Below are positions 54,954 through 63,499 of a stretch of 64,000 nt of DNA, piece by piece. Each line of letters begins with the position of its first letter. The stretch's first letter is position 1. The DNA lies in the NCBI GenBank assembly GCA_020024555.1, contig JAHHTQ010000001.1, forward strand, positions 31,333-95,332, in the 5' to 3' direction. A program made the translations under genes and the position numbers. The notes under the pieces were generated by a model. That model was not told where the DNA came from and searched no databases. It saw only the letters and a list, made by a program, of their open reading frames with translations. This stretch comes from Angelakisella sp. Lineage in GTDB: Bacteria > Bacillota > Clostridia > Oscillospirales > Ruminococcaceae.

Positions 54954-56324
54954 TTGAATATTTCGGAAACAGTAAAAAGTCAACACAAATTTTTCTTTTC
55001 TGATAAAACAAAATGTATTAATTTAAGAAAAGATAAACTGATAAAATTAAAAAATACAATTCAAAAATACGAAACAGAAATATTAAATGCGCTCAAACTC
55101 GACTTGGGCAAAAGTTTTGCGGAAAGTTATATGTGCGAAATTGTAATGATTGTTTCTGAAATCAATTATACGATAAAAAACATAGATAAGTGGGCGAAAA
55201 GCGTTAGAGCGCATACACCGATAAGTCAGTTTTTGGCAAAGAGCAAAATAATTTATGAGCCTTATGGTGTCGTACTTATAATATCTCCGTGGAATTATCC
55301 GTTTATGTTGTCATTGGATCCGATTATTGGCGCAATAGCGGCAGGAAATACGTTTGTATTAAAGCCTTCTGAATATTCGGTAAATACAACAAAAGTTCTG
55401 CAAAAGATAATTGCAGAAACATTTGAAACAGAGTATGGCGCGGTAATTTGCGGTGATAAGGACACAACAACAGAGCTTTTAAAACAAAAATTTGATTATA
55501 TATTCTTTACAGGAAATACATCGGTTGGTAAAATAGTTATGAAAGCCGCTGCGGAAAATTTAACTCCGCTGACGCTCGAATTGGGTGGAAAAAGTCCATG
55601 TATAGTAGATAAAACCGCAAACGTAAAGCTAGCCGCAAAGAGACTTGCTTGGGGTAAATTTTTGAATGCGGGACAAACTTGTGTTGCGCCTGACTATGTT
55701 TATGTGCATACGGATATTTATGATGAATTTGTGAAATTGACAAAAAAATATATAGTGAAGTTTTACGGTGAAAATCCATTAAATTCAAATGATTTGCCAA
55801 AGATTATAACTAAAAAACATTTTTACAGAGCAGTAACTCTTATGGAAAATACAGATATAATATATGGTGGCAAATATGATGAAGATACGCAAAAGTTGGA
55901 GCCGACAATAATACTAAATCCCGATACAAATTCCGGCATAATGCAGAATGAGATATTTGCGCCAATTATGCCAATTATAAAATATACGGACAGTGATACG
56001 CTTATAAAGGAAATTAAGCGCAGAGAACCTCCGCTTGCTCTGTATCTCTTTACTGCCAACAAAAAACTCAAAGACAAAGTTTTGTCTCAAATATCATTTG
56101 GCGGTGGCTGTATAAATGATACTATTGTTCACTTGGCAACACCGTATATGCCTTTTGGCGGAGTAGGTAGCAGTGGTATGGGTGGATATCACGGTAAGTA
56201 TAGCTTTGAGACATTTTCACATAAAAAAAGTATTTTGGAAAGGTCAAATATCATAGATATAAATCTTAGGTATGCGCCTTTTTATGATAAAAAAATAAAT
56301 ATTTTGAAAAAAATTATGAAATAA
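54954..56324 (+). CDS. aldehyde dehydrogenase
   Basis: NAD(P)-dependent class 3-like aldehyde dehydrogenase of 456 residues. Motifs: SPWNYPFMLSLDPIIGAIAAGN, FTGNTSVGKIVMKAAAENL, LELGGKSP with the catalytic-type Glu, and NAGQTCVAPDYV with the nucleophile Cys243. GTG and TTG codons are in frame at 54945, 54948 and 54954; the TTG at 54954 has the best spacing from GAGG. Length is a little shorter than ALDH1-type enzymes, as for ALDH3 relatives. Substrate unknown. Confidence 0.88.
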   Translation: MNISETVKSQHKFFFSDKTKCINLRKDKLIKLKNTIQKYETEILNALKLDLGKSFAESYMCEIVMIVSEINYTIKNIDKWAKSVRAHTPISQFLAKSKIIYEPYGVVLIISPWNYPFMLSLDPIIGAIAAGNTFVLKPSEYSVNTTKVLQKIIAETFETEYGAVICGDKDTTTELLKQKFDYIFFTGNTSVGKIVMKAAAENLTPLTLELGGKSPCIVDKTANVKLAAKRLAWGKFLNAGQTCVAPDYVYVHTDIYDEFVKLTKKYIVKFYGENPLNSNDLPKIITKKHFYRAVTLMENTDIIYGGKYDEDTQKLEPTIILNPDTNSGIMQNEIFAPIMPIIKYTDSDTLIKEIKRREPPLALYLFTANKKLKDKVLSQISFGGGCINDTIVHLATPYMPFGGVGSSGMGGYHGKYSFETFSHKKSILERSNIIDINLRYAPFYDKKINILKKIMK

Positions 56325-56447
56325 AAATTAACAAATATTTTAAATAAATATATGAAAAAAGTTTATTCATATTTGGTAATATTTTCGTGTATCTGTTTTA
56401 AAAATAAATGATAAATTATGAGATAAAAAGAAAGCGGAGGAAATTAA

Positions 56448-57314
56448 ATGGGTAAATCAGTTATAATAATCGGCGGTGGTCCTGCGGGAATATCAGCTTC
56501 ACTTTATACTATTCGCGCAGGGATAGATACGACTGTTATCACACAAAAAAATACAGCGCTAAAAAATGCTGAGAATATACAAAATTATTATGGTTTTGTA
56601 GGCGGTATCAGTGGCGAAGAATTATTTGAAAACGGAATAGCAAGTTGTGAAAAAATAGGTGGTAAGGTAATTTACGAGGAAGTGGTCGGACTTACTTTTG
56701 ACGGACAATACGTTGTTGAAACTCCTGAAAACACATATAAAGCAGACGCGCTGATTATTGCGACAGGCTCGCAACGCGCAACTCCTAAAATAAAAGGTTT
56801 TGCCGATTTTGAAGGCAAGGGAATAAGTTACTGCGCTGTTTGTGATGCGTTTTTCTATCGTGGAAAAGATGTAGCGGTTTTGGGTAGTGGCGACTATGCT
56901 TTGCATGAAGTAAACGCTCTTAAAGATTTGGTTCCAAAGGTAGTTTTAATTACAAACGGTGTAGAGCCTACTACTACTTTCCCTGAGAATGTAGAAGTAA
57001 TAACAAAGAAGGTAAAGGAAATAAAGGGCGAAAATACTGTTGGAAGTGTTGTGTTTGATGATGATACAGAGCTTAATGTATCCGGAATTTTTGTTGCAAT
57101 GGGTGTTGCAGGAAGTACTGGCCTTGCAAAGAAGATAGGCGCAGTGACAGAAAACAATAAGATTGCGGTTAATGAAAAAATGGCTACTAATCTAAACGGT
57201 CTATACTCAGCGGGAGACTGTACAGGCGGTTTGTTACAAGTGTCGAAAGCTGTATACGAAGGCGCTGTTGCAGGTACTGAGGTAGTAAAATATTTAAAGA
57301 CACTGGGTAAATAA
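56448..57314 (+). CDS. thioredoxin-reductase-like FAD disulfide reductase, atypical pyridine-binding site
   Basis: A 288-residue flavoprotein of the low-Mr thioredoxin reductase family. The FAD site GGGPAGISASLYTIRAG and late GDCTGGLLQVSKAVYEG motifs are intact, and the redox pair is CAVC (129-132). The nucleotide domain, however, reads VLGSGDYALHE instead of the usual GGGNSAxEEA, and the HRRxxxR motif that binds NADPH is absent. That matches descriptions of clostridial ferredoxin-dependent flavin thioredoxin reductases, so electron donor may be ferredoxin. A strong AAGCGGAGG site precedes the ATG. Confidence 0.82.
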   Translation: MGKSVIIIGGGPAGISASLYTIRAGIDTTVITQKNTALKNAENIQNYYGFVGGISGEELFENGIASCEKIGGKVIYEEVVGLTFDGQYVVETPENTYKADALIIATGSQRATPKIKGFADFEGKGISYCAVCDAFFYRGKDVAVLGSGDYALHEVNALKDLVPKVVLITNGVEPTTTFPENVEVITKKVKEIKGENTVGSVVFDDDTELNVSGIFVAMGVAGSTGLAKKIGAVTENNKIAVNEKMATNLNGLYSAGDCTGGLLQVSKAVYEGAVAGTEVVKYLKTLGK

Positions 57315-57380
57315 AATACTTGAATTTTTTTATCTAAATTAATTTATGTTATTAAATTTTTGAGGAAGGTATATTAAATA

Positions 57381-59090
57381 ATGAAGTTTATAAAAATATT
57401 TTCAGTTTTGCTTGTGGCTGGTTTGCTTTTCACAGGCTGTCAAAATACTATAAACAAAGAAAATGAAAACAAGACAGTAATTACAATGCCGATAATGGAT
57501 AGCTCAATTAATGTACAAGTAGGTACGGAACCCACAAATCTTGACCCTGCTTTTGCATTTAAAGCATCGGAATTAACATATATAAATCATCTTTTCAGCG
57601 GACTGACAACTCTTAACGAAAAAGGTGAAGCCGTTCCGTGCATTGCTGAAAGTTGGGAAGTGGAAACAGACAAAAACGGTGTTGAAACATATACTTTTAA
57701 GATAAATAAAAATGCTGTATGGAATGACGGAACAAATATAAAAGCAAGTGATTTTGTATTTAATTTCAAAAGAATACTTGATAAAAATTTGAATTCTCCT
57801 GTTGCTTATCAACTGTTTCCCATAAAAAATGCGGTTAAAGTTTATAACGGTGAATTTAAAGCAGATGAACTTGGTGTCAGTGTTGATAAAGATGAGAATT
57901 TGGTTATTGTTTTGGAAGGAAAATGTCCCGATTTTCTACAAAGATTAACACTGCCGGCATATCTTGCAATACAAGAAAAAAATGTATCGGAAGCTCAAAC
58001 AGACTGGTCATTGGATATTACAAAACTGCAAGTCAGCGGTAAGTATAAAGTAAGTGATTGGAAAAAAGGACAAAATATATCTTTTGAAAAAAATGATAAG
58101 TATGTTTTGGCTGATGAAGTTATAAATCCTTCTGTTAATTTTATTTTTAAATATTCAGATGAAGAAGTCAAAGAGGCGTTTATACAAAATAAGGTATTAT
58201 TCACGACAGAGTTACCTTTAAAATATTTTGACAGTATTGATAACACTTCTTTAAATCCAAATATGGTGTCGCCTATAACAGCTACGCAAATACTTGAATT
58301 TAATATGAACAGTGAAATCACAAAGGACAAAAGTTTGCGTAAGGCGCTGTCAGTTTCAATAGACAGAAACAGTGTAGTTGAACAAATGAAGAATGGATAT
58401 ATTCCTGCAACAAGTTTGCTACAAAAGTCATTCTTATTTAATGGCGAAAGCTTTGCAGAAGATTTGGTAGCTTTAACAAAGAATAAAGATAAGGCAGAAG
58501 AATTATTGTCCGGAAAAAGCTATACAGTTAAGTTTTTGACAGACGATAATACGGCGCATATCAGATTTGCTGAAATAGTAAGCAAAATGTGGGAAGAAAT
58601 AGGAGTGAAAACAGAAATAGTGTCTTTGCCGTTAAATGAATATAATAAAGAACGTGAAGAAGGCAATTTTGATGTAATAATGACAACTATATTTAATGAC
58701 ACAGCTTATGTTGACAATTATTTTGTCAATTTCCTTAATAACAGTGAAAACAACTTTATAGGTTTTAAAAATAAGGACTACGATAAAGCCATTGTTAAAA
58801 GCTATGGAATGGAATACGTAGATACATTCGGTGATGATGATAAAGACAAGGCAGAGACAAAAGACGACAAAAAAGATGATAATGGCGCAGATAAAGAAGC
58901 GAAAACAGATATCACAAACAAGGAACTGTTCTCGTTTGCCCATAAACTGATTGTAGAAGAAGAAACAGCCATTACACCTATATTCCATTTAACAATAAAT
59001 TATGCTGTAAACAAAAACCTGACAGGCTATACAATAAATAATCTGGGAGCAATAGATTTTAGCAAAGCAATATATGTGCCAATTCAGTAA
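57381..59090 (+). CDS. oligopeptide-binding lipoprotein (SBP family 5)
   Basis: Extracellular solute-binding lipoprotein of 569 residues like OppA. The signal peptide ends with lipobox LLFTGC (lipidated Cys20). The family signature PTNLDPAFAFKASE and the SDFVFNFKRIL and TYTFKINKNAVWNDGT segments follow. A Lys/Asp/Glu-rich insertion at about residues 483-510 is unusual. No permease or ATPase genes are adjacent, so the transporter must be elsewhere or the protein works alone. GAGGAAGG precedes the ATG. Confidence 0.9.
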   Translation: MKFIKIFSVLLVAGLLFTGCQNTINKENENKTVITMPIMDSSINVQVGTEPTNLDPAFAFKASELTYINHLFSGLTTLNEKGEAVPCIAESWEVETDKNGVETYTFKINKNAVWNDGTNIKASDFVFNFKRILDKNLNSPVAYQLFPIKNAVKVYNGEFKADELGVSVDKDENLVIVLEGKCPDFLQRLTLPAYLAIQEKNVSEAQTDWSLDITKLQVSGKYKVSDWKKGQNISFEKNDKYVLADEVINPSVNFIFKYSDEEVKEAFIQNKVLFTTELPLKYFDSIDNTSLNPNMVSPITATQILEFNMNSEITKDKSLRKALSVSIDRNSVVEQMKNGYIPATSLLQKSFLFNGESFAEDLVALTKNKDKAEELLSGKSYTVKFLTDDNTAHIRFAEIVSKMWEEIGVKTEIVSLPLNEYNKEREEGNFDVIMTTIFNDTAYVDNYFVNFLNNSENNFIGFKNKDYDKAIVKSYGMEYVDTFGDDDKDKAETKDDKKDDNGADKEAKTDITNKELFSFAHKLIVEEETAITPIFHLTINYAVNKNLTGYTINNLGAIDFSKAIYVPIQ

Positions 59091-59105
59091 AACCGTATAA
59101 CAAAT

Positions 59106-59160
59106 AACAGAGTTTAGTATATATGAAAACTCCACATATACTAAAACTCTGTTTGTTGTT
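59106..59160. terminator. terminator between convergent genes
   Basis: A long AT-rich stem (AACAGAGTTT with AAACTCTGTT, extended by AGTATAT/ATATACT around a one-base bulge). It lies between the OppA-like gene and the leftward Cys-rich gene. Confidence 0.75.
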
Positions 59161-59176
59161 TATAGATTTATATTAC

Positions 59177-59626
59177 TTATAGATTATAACATTGATTGTT
59201 GTTTTGATAAGAATCTTTATTACTTTGTTCTTTTTTATCCGAATAGCAATTACAGTAAGGCGGATTATTCAAAGTATATTTTTTACCTGTTAAAAATGTA
59301 GCGCGTAAAATGTATTTCATATTTCCGCATGAACAATTTCCTTTTACACATATCAAGTAGCAATTTGCAAATACTGTTTGTACAGTGTTGCATGCTCCTT
59401 GGTCTGTAAATTCCAATGTAAAGCATTGGTTTCTACATCTATTCATTTGACATGGGTTGAAATTTTTGAGTACTATATTTACATTGTCACAAGCTGTAAA
59501 GTCCACATCATATTCTGTTGGAACAAAATTCAAACAACAGTTATTTCCTGTTATTACTTTACATATTTGTGAGTTGGTTAATACATTTTTTATTTCACAT
59601 TTTGTTAATTTTCTGCAATTAAACAT
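59177..59626 (-). CDS. cysteine-rich protein, possibly spore-related
   Basis: A 149-residue protein with 17 cysteines spread along its length, including CMNRC-like CQMNRCRNQC and CVKGNCSCG, no signal peptide and an Asn/Gln/Lys-rich tail. I do not recognise the family. The high cysteine load with no obvious metal motif recalls crosslinked coat-type proteins. AAAGGAG lies 11 nt before the ATG, and a sigma-K-like promoter lies upstream. A spore coat role is an inference and could be wrong. Confidence 0.65.
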   Translation of the reverse strand: MFNCRKLTKCEIKNVLTNSQICKVITGNNCCLNFVPTEYDVDFTACDNVNIVLKNFNPCQMNRCRNQCFTLEFTDQGACNTVQTVFANCYLICVKGNCSCGNMKYILRATFLTGKKYTLNNPPYCNCYSDKKEQSNKDSYQNNNQCYNL

Positions 59627-59669
59627 AGATGTATCGACTCCTTTACCGATTAATTTTTACGTCTTACTT

Positions 59670-59696
59670 TATAATATGTTAAGTAAAAAAAAATGT
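59670..59696 (-). promoter_or_regulatory. sigma-K-like promoter of the Cys-rich gene
   Basis: On the minus strand AC (59696-59695), exactly 16 bp, then CATATTATA (59678-59670), which fits the CATAnnnTA -10 pattern of mother-cell sigma-K promoters. It would leave a leader of about 35 nt. AT-rich DNA makes chance matches fairly common. Confidence 0.45.
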
Positions 59697-59760
59697 TACT
59701 TTTATAAGTAAACGAAAGCCTTAAATACTGAAAATCATATAGTTACTTTATGATTTTGTA

Positions 59761-59789
59761 TTGACATAATGCGTGATTATTGATATATT
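59761..59789 (+). promoter_or_regulatory. promoter of pyk
   Basis: Perfect TTGACA (59761-59766), 17 bp, TATATT (59784-59789), about 115 nt before the pyk ATG. Confidence 0.85.
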
Positions 59790-59904
59790 AATAAGGATTA
59801 TAACTATATTTTTGTAGTTTTGATTATAATAAAGATATATTGGTGATAAAATAATTTTTTTAAGAGATATTAGAGATTTTATAATAAGAAAGGATTTGTA
59901 AATT

Positions 59905-61341
59905 ATGCGTAAAACTAAAATTGTTTGTACAATAGGTCCTGCCACACGTAGTGAAGAAACCATTAAAGAGCTTATTAAATCAGGAATGAACGTTGCGAGA
60001 CTTAATTTTTCACATGGTTCACATGAATATCATAAGGGAACTATTGATTTGTTAAAAAAAGTAAGAAAAGAAATGGATTGTCCTCTCGCTATTTTGCTTG
60101 ATACAAAAGGTCCTGAAATCAGAACAAAAACACTTAAAGAACAAAAGGTTGTTTTGGTAAAAGGAAATAAGTTTACATTGACTACAAACGAAGTAGACGG
60201 CGATGAAAATATGGTTTCAATAACATACAAAACATTGCCTCAACAACTGGAAATAGGTACGAATGTGCTTATAGATGACGGAAAGATAAAACTGGTGGTT
60301 GAGGAACTTACTGAGACAGATATAACTTGTACGATAATACGCGGTGGCGAATTGGGTGAAAAGAAAGGAATTAATATTCCCGGTGTAAAACTTGATATGC
60401 CATACTTAAATGAAAACGACAAAGCAGATATTTTGTTTGGTATTGAAAATGATGTGGACTTTGTGGCAGCATCTTTTGTAAGAAGTAAAAACGATGTTAT
60501 AGATATGCGTAAATTTATAAATTACAATTCAGGCCACGAGATAAAAATTATATCAAAGATAGAAAATATGGAAGGCGTAGATAATTTTGATGAAATTCTG
60601 CGTAATTCTGACGGTATAATGATTGCGCGTGGAGATATGGGCGTTGAAGTTGAATATGAAAGACTACCCGGACTACAAAAGAGATTTATCAAAAAATGTT
60701 ATCAATCAGGTAAAATGGTTATAACAGCTACCCAAATGCTTGAATCTATGATAAAAAATCCTACACCGACACGCGCCGAGATTACTGACGTTGCAAATGC
60801 TGTATTTGATGGCACATCTGCCGTAATGCTTTCCGGTGAAACAGCAATGGGTGACTATCCCATTAAAGCTGTTAAAGTTATGGCAAAGATTGCCGAGCAA
60901 GCAGAAGAAGATGCCTTTGATATGCAAGTATACGATGATATTAAATATGAAATGGACGCAAATGACTATACAAATGCTGTTTGTGACGCCGCAAGTACAA
61001 TGGCAAAAGATATTCATGCAAAAGCTATAATCGCTCCTACTATGGGTGGTAATACTGTTCGTAATATGTCAAAATTCCGTCCGTATCAACCGATAGTTGC
61101 TTCAACACCAAAAGAGAAAACATTTAATCAGTTAGCTCTGTCGTGGGGTGTATATCCTGTAATGTCACGTTTCCAAACAACGTCAGATGAGCTGTTTTTG
61201 CACGCAATAGACTGCGCAAAGATGATTGATATTGTAGAAGATGGTGATTTGGTTGTTATAGCGGCTGCTATGCCACTTGAACTTCAATCCAAAACAAATA
61301 TTTTGAAGGTCGAAGTAGTTGGAAACCGCAGCAAGATTTGA
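59905..61341 (+). CDS. pyk: pyruvate kinase
   Basis: Last ATP-forming step of glycolysis, from phosphoenolpyruvate to pyruvate. The 478-residue protein has the canonical motifs: KIVCTIGPATRSEETI, RLNFSHGSHEYH, KIENMEGVDNFDEI, MIARGDMGVEVEYE, and ATQMLESMIKNPTPTRAE. The extra C-terminal PEP-utiliser-like domain found in Bacillus is absent, so this is the short form. AAAGGA precedes the ATG and a strong promoter lies upstream. A DegV protein gene follows. Confidence 0.98.
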   Translation: MRKTKIVCTIGPATRSEETIKELIKSGMNVARLNFSHGSHEYHKGTIDLLKKVRKEMDCPLAILLDTKGPEIRTKTLKEQKVVLVKGNKFTLTTNEVDGDENMVSITYKTLPQQLEIGTNVLIDDGKIKLVVEELTETDITCTIIRGGELGEKKGINIPGVKLDMPYLNENDKADILFGIENDVDFVAASFVRSKNDVIDMRKFINYNSGHEIKIISKIENMEGVDNFDEILRNSDGIMIARGDMGVEVEYERLPGLQKRFIKKCYQSGKMVITATQMLESMIKNPTPTRAEITDVANAVFDGTSAVMLSGETAMGDYPIKAVKVMAKIAEQAEEDAFDMQVYDDIKYEMDANDYTNAVCDAASTMAKDIHAKAIIAPTMGGNTVRNMSKFRPYQPIVASTPKEKTFNQLALSWGVYPVMSRFQTTSDELFLHAIDCAKMIDIVEDGDLVVIAAAMPLELQSKTNILKVEVVGNRSKI

Positions 61342-61403
61342 TTTTTATAATATAATTAAGTTATAATTATATAAATGAGTTTTTTTAAGGAGGACATAAG
61401 AAC

Positions 61404-62288
61404 TTGGAACAAAACTATATACTTTCAACAGATAATTCCTGCGATTTTGAATCGGATTATTACAGCAAAAACAATTTGCCATGTGTTTGCCTTACTTATG
61501 TTGTTGATGATGTTACTTATGGAAGTAACGGTAATGAACTTTCACCAAAAGAATTTTATAATAAAGTCCGCGAAGGCGCTATGCCAATAACACAACAGGC
61601 AAACCCCGAAACTATGAAAGATTTCTTTGAGCCATATTTAAAAGATGGTAAAGACATTCTTCATATAGCTTTCAGTTCCGGTTTGAGCGGCACATATCAA
61701 AGTGTTTGTATTGCAGCTGATGAGATGATGGAAAAGTATCCTGAAAGAAAAATAATTGTCATAGACGGATTATGTGCTTCTGCCGGTCAAGGTCTGCTTT
61801 TAACAGAAAGTCTTGACAGATATAATAAAGGTATGTCAATGCAAGAGCTTGCAAACTGGGTTGAAGAAAACAAGCTAAAAATTGTTCATGATGTTGTTGC
61901 GCACGATTTGTTTCATCTACAACGTGGCGGACGTGTCAGCAAAGCGGCAGCTATTGTTGGCACAGCGCTTGGAATTAAGCCTATGATTTATTTGAATGAT
62001 GAAGGTAAATTAATTCCGTACGCAAAGGTTCGTGGCAAGAAAACCGCATTTAAACAAATGGCTGACAGACTTGCAAAAAATATTGATTTTGAGAAATCAA
62101 CAAATATTTATATTTGCCATAGTGACGCAGAAGATGAAGCAAAAGAACTTGCGGAGATGGTAAAAGAAAAGACAGGTAAAGCAGTGACGAAGATTGTATA
62201 TATAGGGTCTGTTATTGGTTCTCATACAGGTTGTGGAACAGTTGCTGTTTTCTATTTTTCAAAAAACAGAGATGTACCGAATATGTAA
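61404..62288 (+). CDS. DegV-family fatty-acid-binding protein
   Basis: A 294-residue DegV-family protein; relatives (FakB) bind a fatty acid and hand it to the kinase FakA. The LSTDNSCDFE start, DVTYGSNGNELSPKEFY, FSSGLSGTYQSV, IDGLCASAGQGLL and GRVSKAAAIVGTALGIKP motifs are all typical. The start is TTG at 61404 with AAGGAGGA nine bases upstream. No fakA is nearby. It lies 62 nt after pyk with no clear terminator between. Confidence 0.92.
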   Translation: MEQNYILSTDNSCDFESDYYSKNNLPCVCLTYVVDDVTYGSNGNELSPKEFYNKVREGAMPITQQANPETMKDFFEPYLKDGKDILHIAFSSGLSGTYQSVCIAADEMMEKYPERKIIVIDGLCASAGQGLLLTESLDRYNKGMSMQELANWVEENKLKIVHDVVAHDLFHLQRGGRVSKAAAIVGTALGIKPMIYLNDEGKLIPYAKVRGKKTAFKQMADRLAKNIDFEKSTNIYICHSDAEDEAKELAEMVKEKTGKAVTKIVYIGSVIGSHTGCGTVAVFYFSKNRDVPNM

Positions 62289-62303
62289 GTTTAATAATCA
62301 ATT

Positions 62304-62335
62304 AATAGGTCTTTTTTAAAAAAGACCTATTTTTA
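62304..62335 (+). terminator. terminator after the DegV gene
   Basis: A perfect 14-bp palindrome (62304-62317 with 62318-62331) followed by T's. It separates the DegV gene from the cobS-cobU-cobC group. With no unpaired loop, a few central bases must stay open when folded. Confidence 0.85.
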
Positions 62336-62360
62336 ATATATAATAAAAGGAGAATTATTT

Positions 62361-63140
62361 TTGAAGTCTGTTAAAAATTCTTTATTTTGTGCCTTTGCTA
62401 TGTATTCACGCATACCCACGCCAAAAGTTGATTGGCAAAAAGACAATATGAAATATTCTATGTGTTTTTTTCCTCTGATAGGTACGGTTTTGGGGCTGTT
62501 AAATTATTTTTGGTACAATATTTGTAATATTTTTGAGTATAATAATATGATTTTTTCGGCAGGGTTTATTGCTATTTCCCTTTTGGTAACAGGGGGAATA
62601 CATCTTGATGGATTTTGTGATGTGCAAGATGCGCTTGCTTCGTGGGGAGATAAAGAAAAAAAACTGACAATTTTAAAAGACAGTAATTGCGGGGCTTTTG
62701 CAATTATAAATACTTGTGTATATTTTCTTTTATATTTTGCCGTTATGACAGGACTTGAAAACAACGAGATTATTATAGTATGCCTTTCTTTTACTATTTC
62801 AAGAATAATGAGCGCCTTTTCTGTGATTTTATTCAAAAATGCGAAAAATGATGGGTATTTGCATACATTTAATAAGGCGTCTGACAGACGAACTGTATTA
62901 ATTGTTTTATCAATATTTATAAGCATAATATTTTTGCTTTTATTGGATTATAGTTTAAAGTATTTTATAATTATTTTGGTAACAACTGCTCTTATATTTA
63001 TTTATTACAGATATAAATCGTATAAATATTTTGGTGGAATAACAGGAGACCTTGCTGGCTGGTTTTTATGTCTATACGAACTTTTTGTTCCGCTTGGTTT
63101 ATTATTATGCAAAGGGGTTATGATACAATGGAACTTGTAA
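62361..63140 (+). CDS. cobS: adenosylcobinamide-GDP ribazoletransferase
   Basis: Integral membrane enzyme that joins the nucleotide loop in the last assembly step of cobalamin. The 259-residue protein has several membrane helices and the diagnostic GGIHLDGFCDVQDALAS motif with acidic metal ligands near residue 83. The start is TTG at 62361, with AAAGGAGA ending 8 nt upstream. It overlaps cobU by 13 bases. Together with cobU and cobC it forms the second cobalamin locus of the window. Confidence 0.95.
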   Translation: MKSVKNSLFCAFAMYSRIPTPKVDWQKDNMKYSMCFFPLIGTVLGLLNYFWYNICNIFEYNNMIFSAGFIAISLLVTGGIHLDGFCDVQDALASWGDKEKKLTILKDSNCGAFAIINTCVYFLLYFAVMTGLENNEIIIVCLSFTISRIMSAFSVILFKNAKNDGYLHTFNKASDRRTVLIVLSIFISIIFLLLLDYSLKYFIIILVTTALIFIYYRYKSYKYFGGITGDLAGWFLCLYELFVPLGLLLCKGVMIQWNL

Positions 63141-63499
63141 TAGGAGGAGCGTATCAGGGTAAAACAGATTATATACTTAATTTATATAATTTATCTCTTG
63201 ATGATGTAGCTGACGGGTACTTATCAGACAATAAGAAAGTGATAATCGGCTTAGAAAGAATAATATATACGATGCTCAAAGAAAATAATAATCCCATTGA
63301 TGAAATAGAAAAGTTTTTGTTAAATAATGATGATAAAATAATAATCTGTACGGAGATAGGCGGAGGGCTTGTTCCTATTGACAAATTTGACAGAGATTAT
63401 AGAGATATGGTTGGCAAGGTAACTTCGATTATTGCCAAAAAGTCCAACAAAATACATCGCGTATGGTGTGGAATAGGGGAGATAATAAAAGATGTGTAA
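63128..63499 (+). CDS. cobU: shortened CobU-like adenosylcobinamide kinase
   Basis: A 123-residue relative of CobU, the kinase/guanylyltransferase that prepares adenosylcobinamide-GDP (normal length about 180). The P loop GGAYQGKT and the C-terminal half (EIGGGLVPIDKFDRDYRDMVGKV-type, split over residues 82-105) are present, but the central region with the guanylylated histidine and the EMxxRIxxHxxxR motif is missing. It may only phosphorylate, or be inactive. The ATG follows AAGGGG; frame extension upstream to 63068 lies inside cobS. Its end overlaps cobC. Confidence 0.75.
   Translation: MELVIGGAYQGKTDYILNLYNLSLDDVADGYLSDNKKVIIGLERIIYTMLKENNNPIDEIEKFLLNNDDKIIICTEIGGGLVPIDKFDRDYRDMVGKVTSIIAKKSNKIHRVWCGIGEIIKDV

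Noticed and set aside
56448-57314. AhpF or NADPH-type TrxB assignment
   Set aside because: AhpF has an N-terminal thioredoxin-like domain that is missing here, and the NADPH motifs of TrxB are not seen, so I kept an atypical thioredoxin-reductase-like call.
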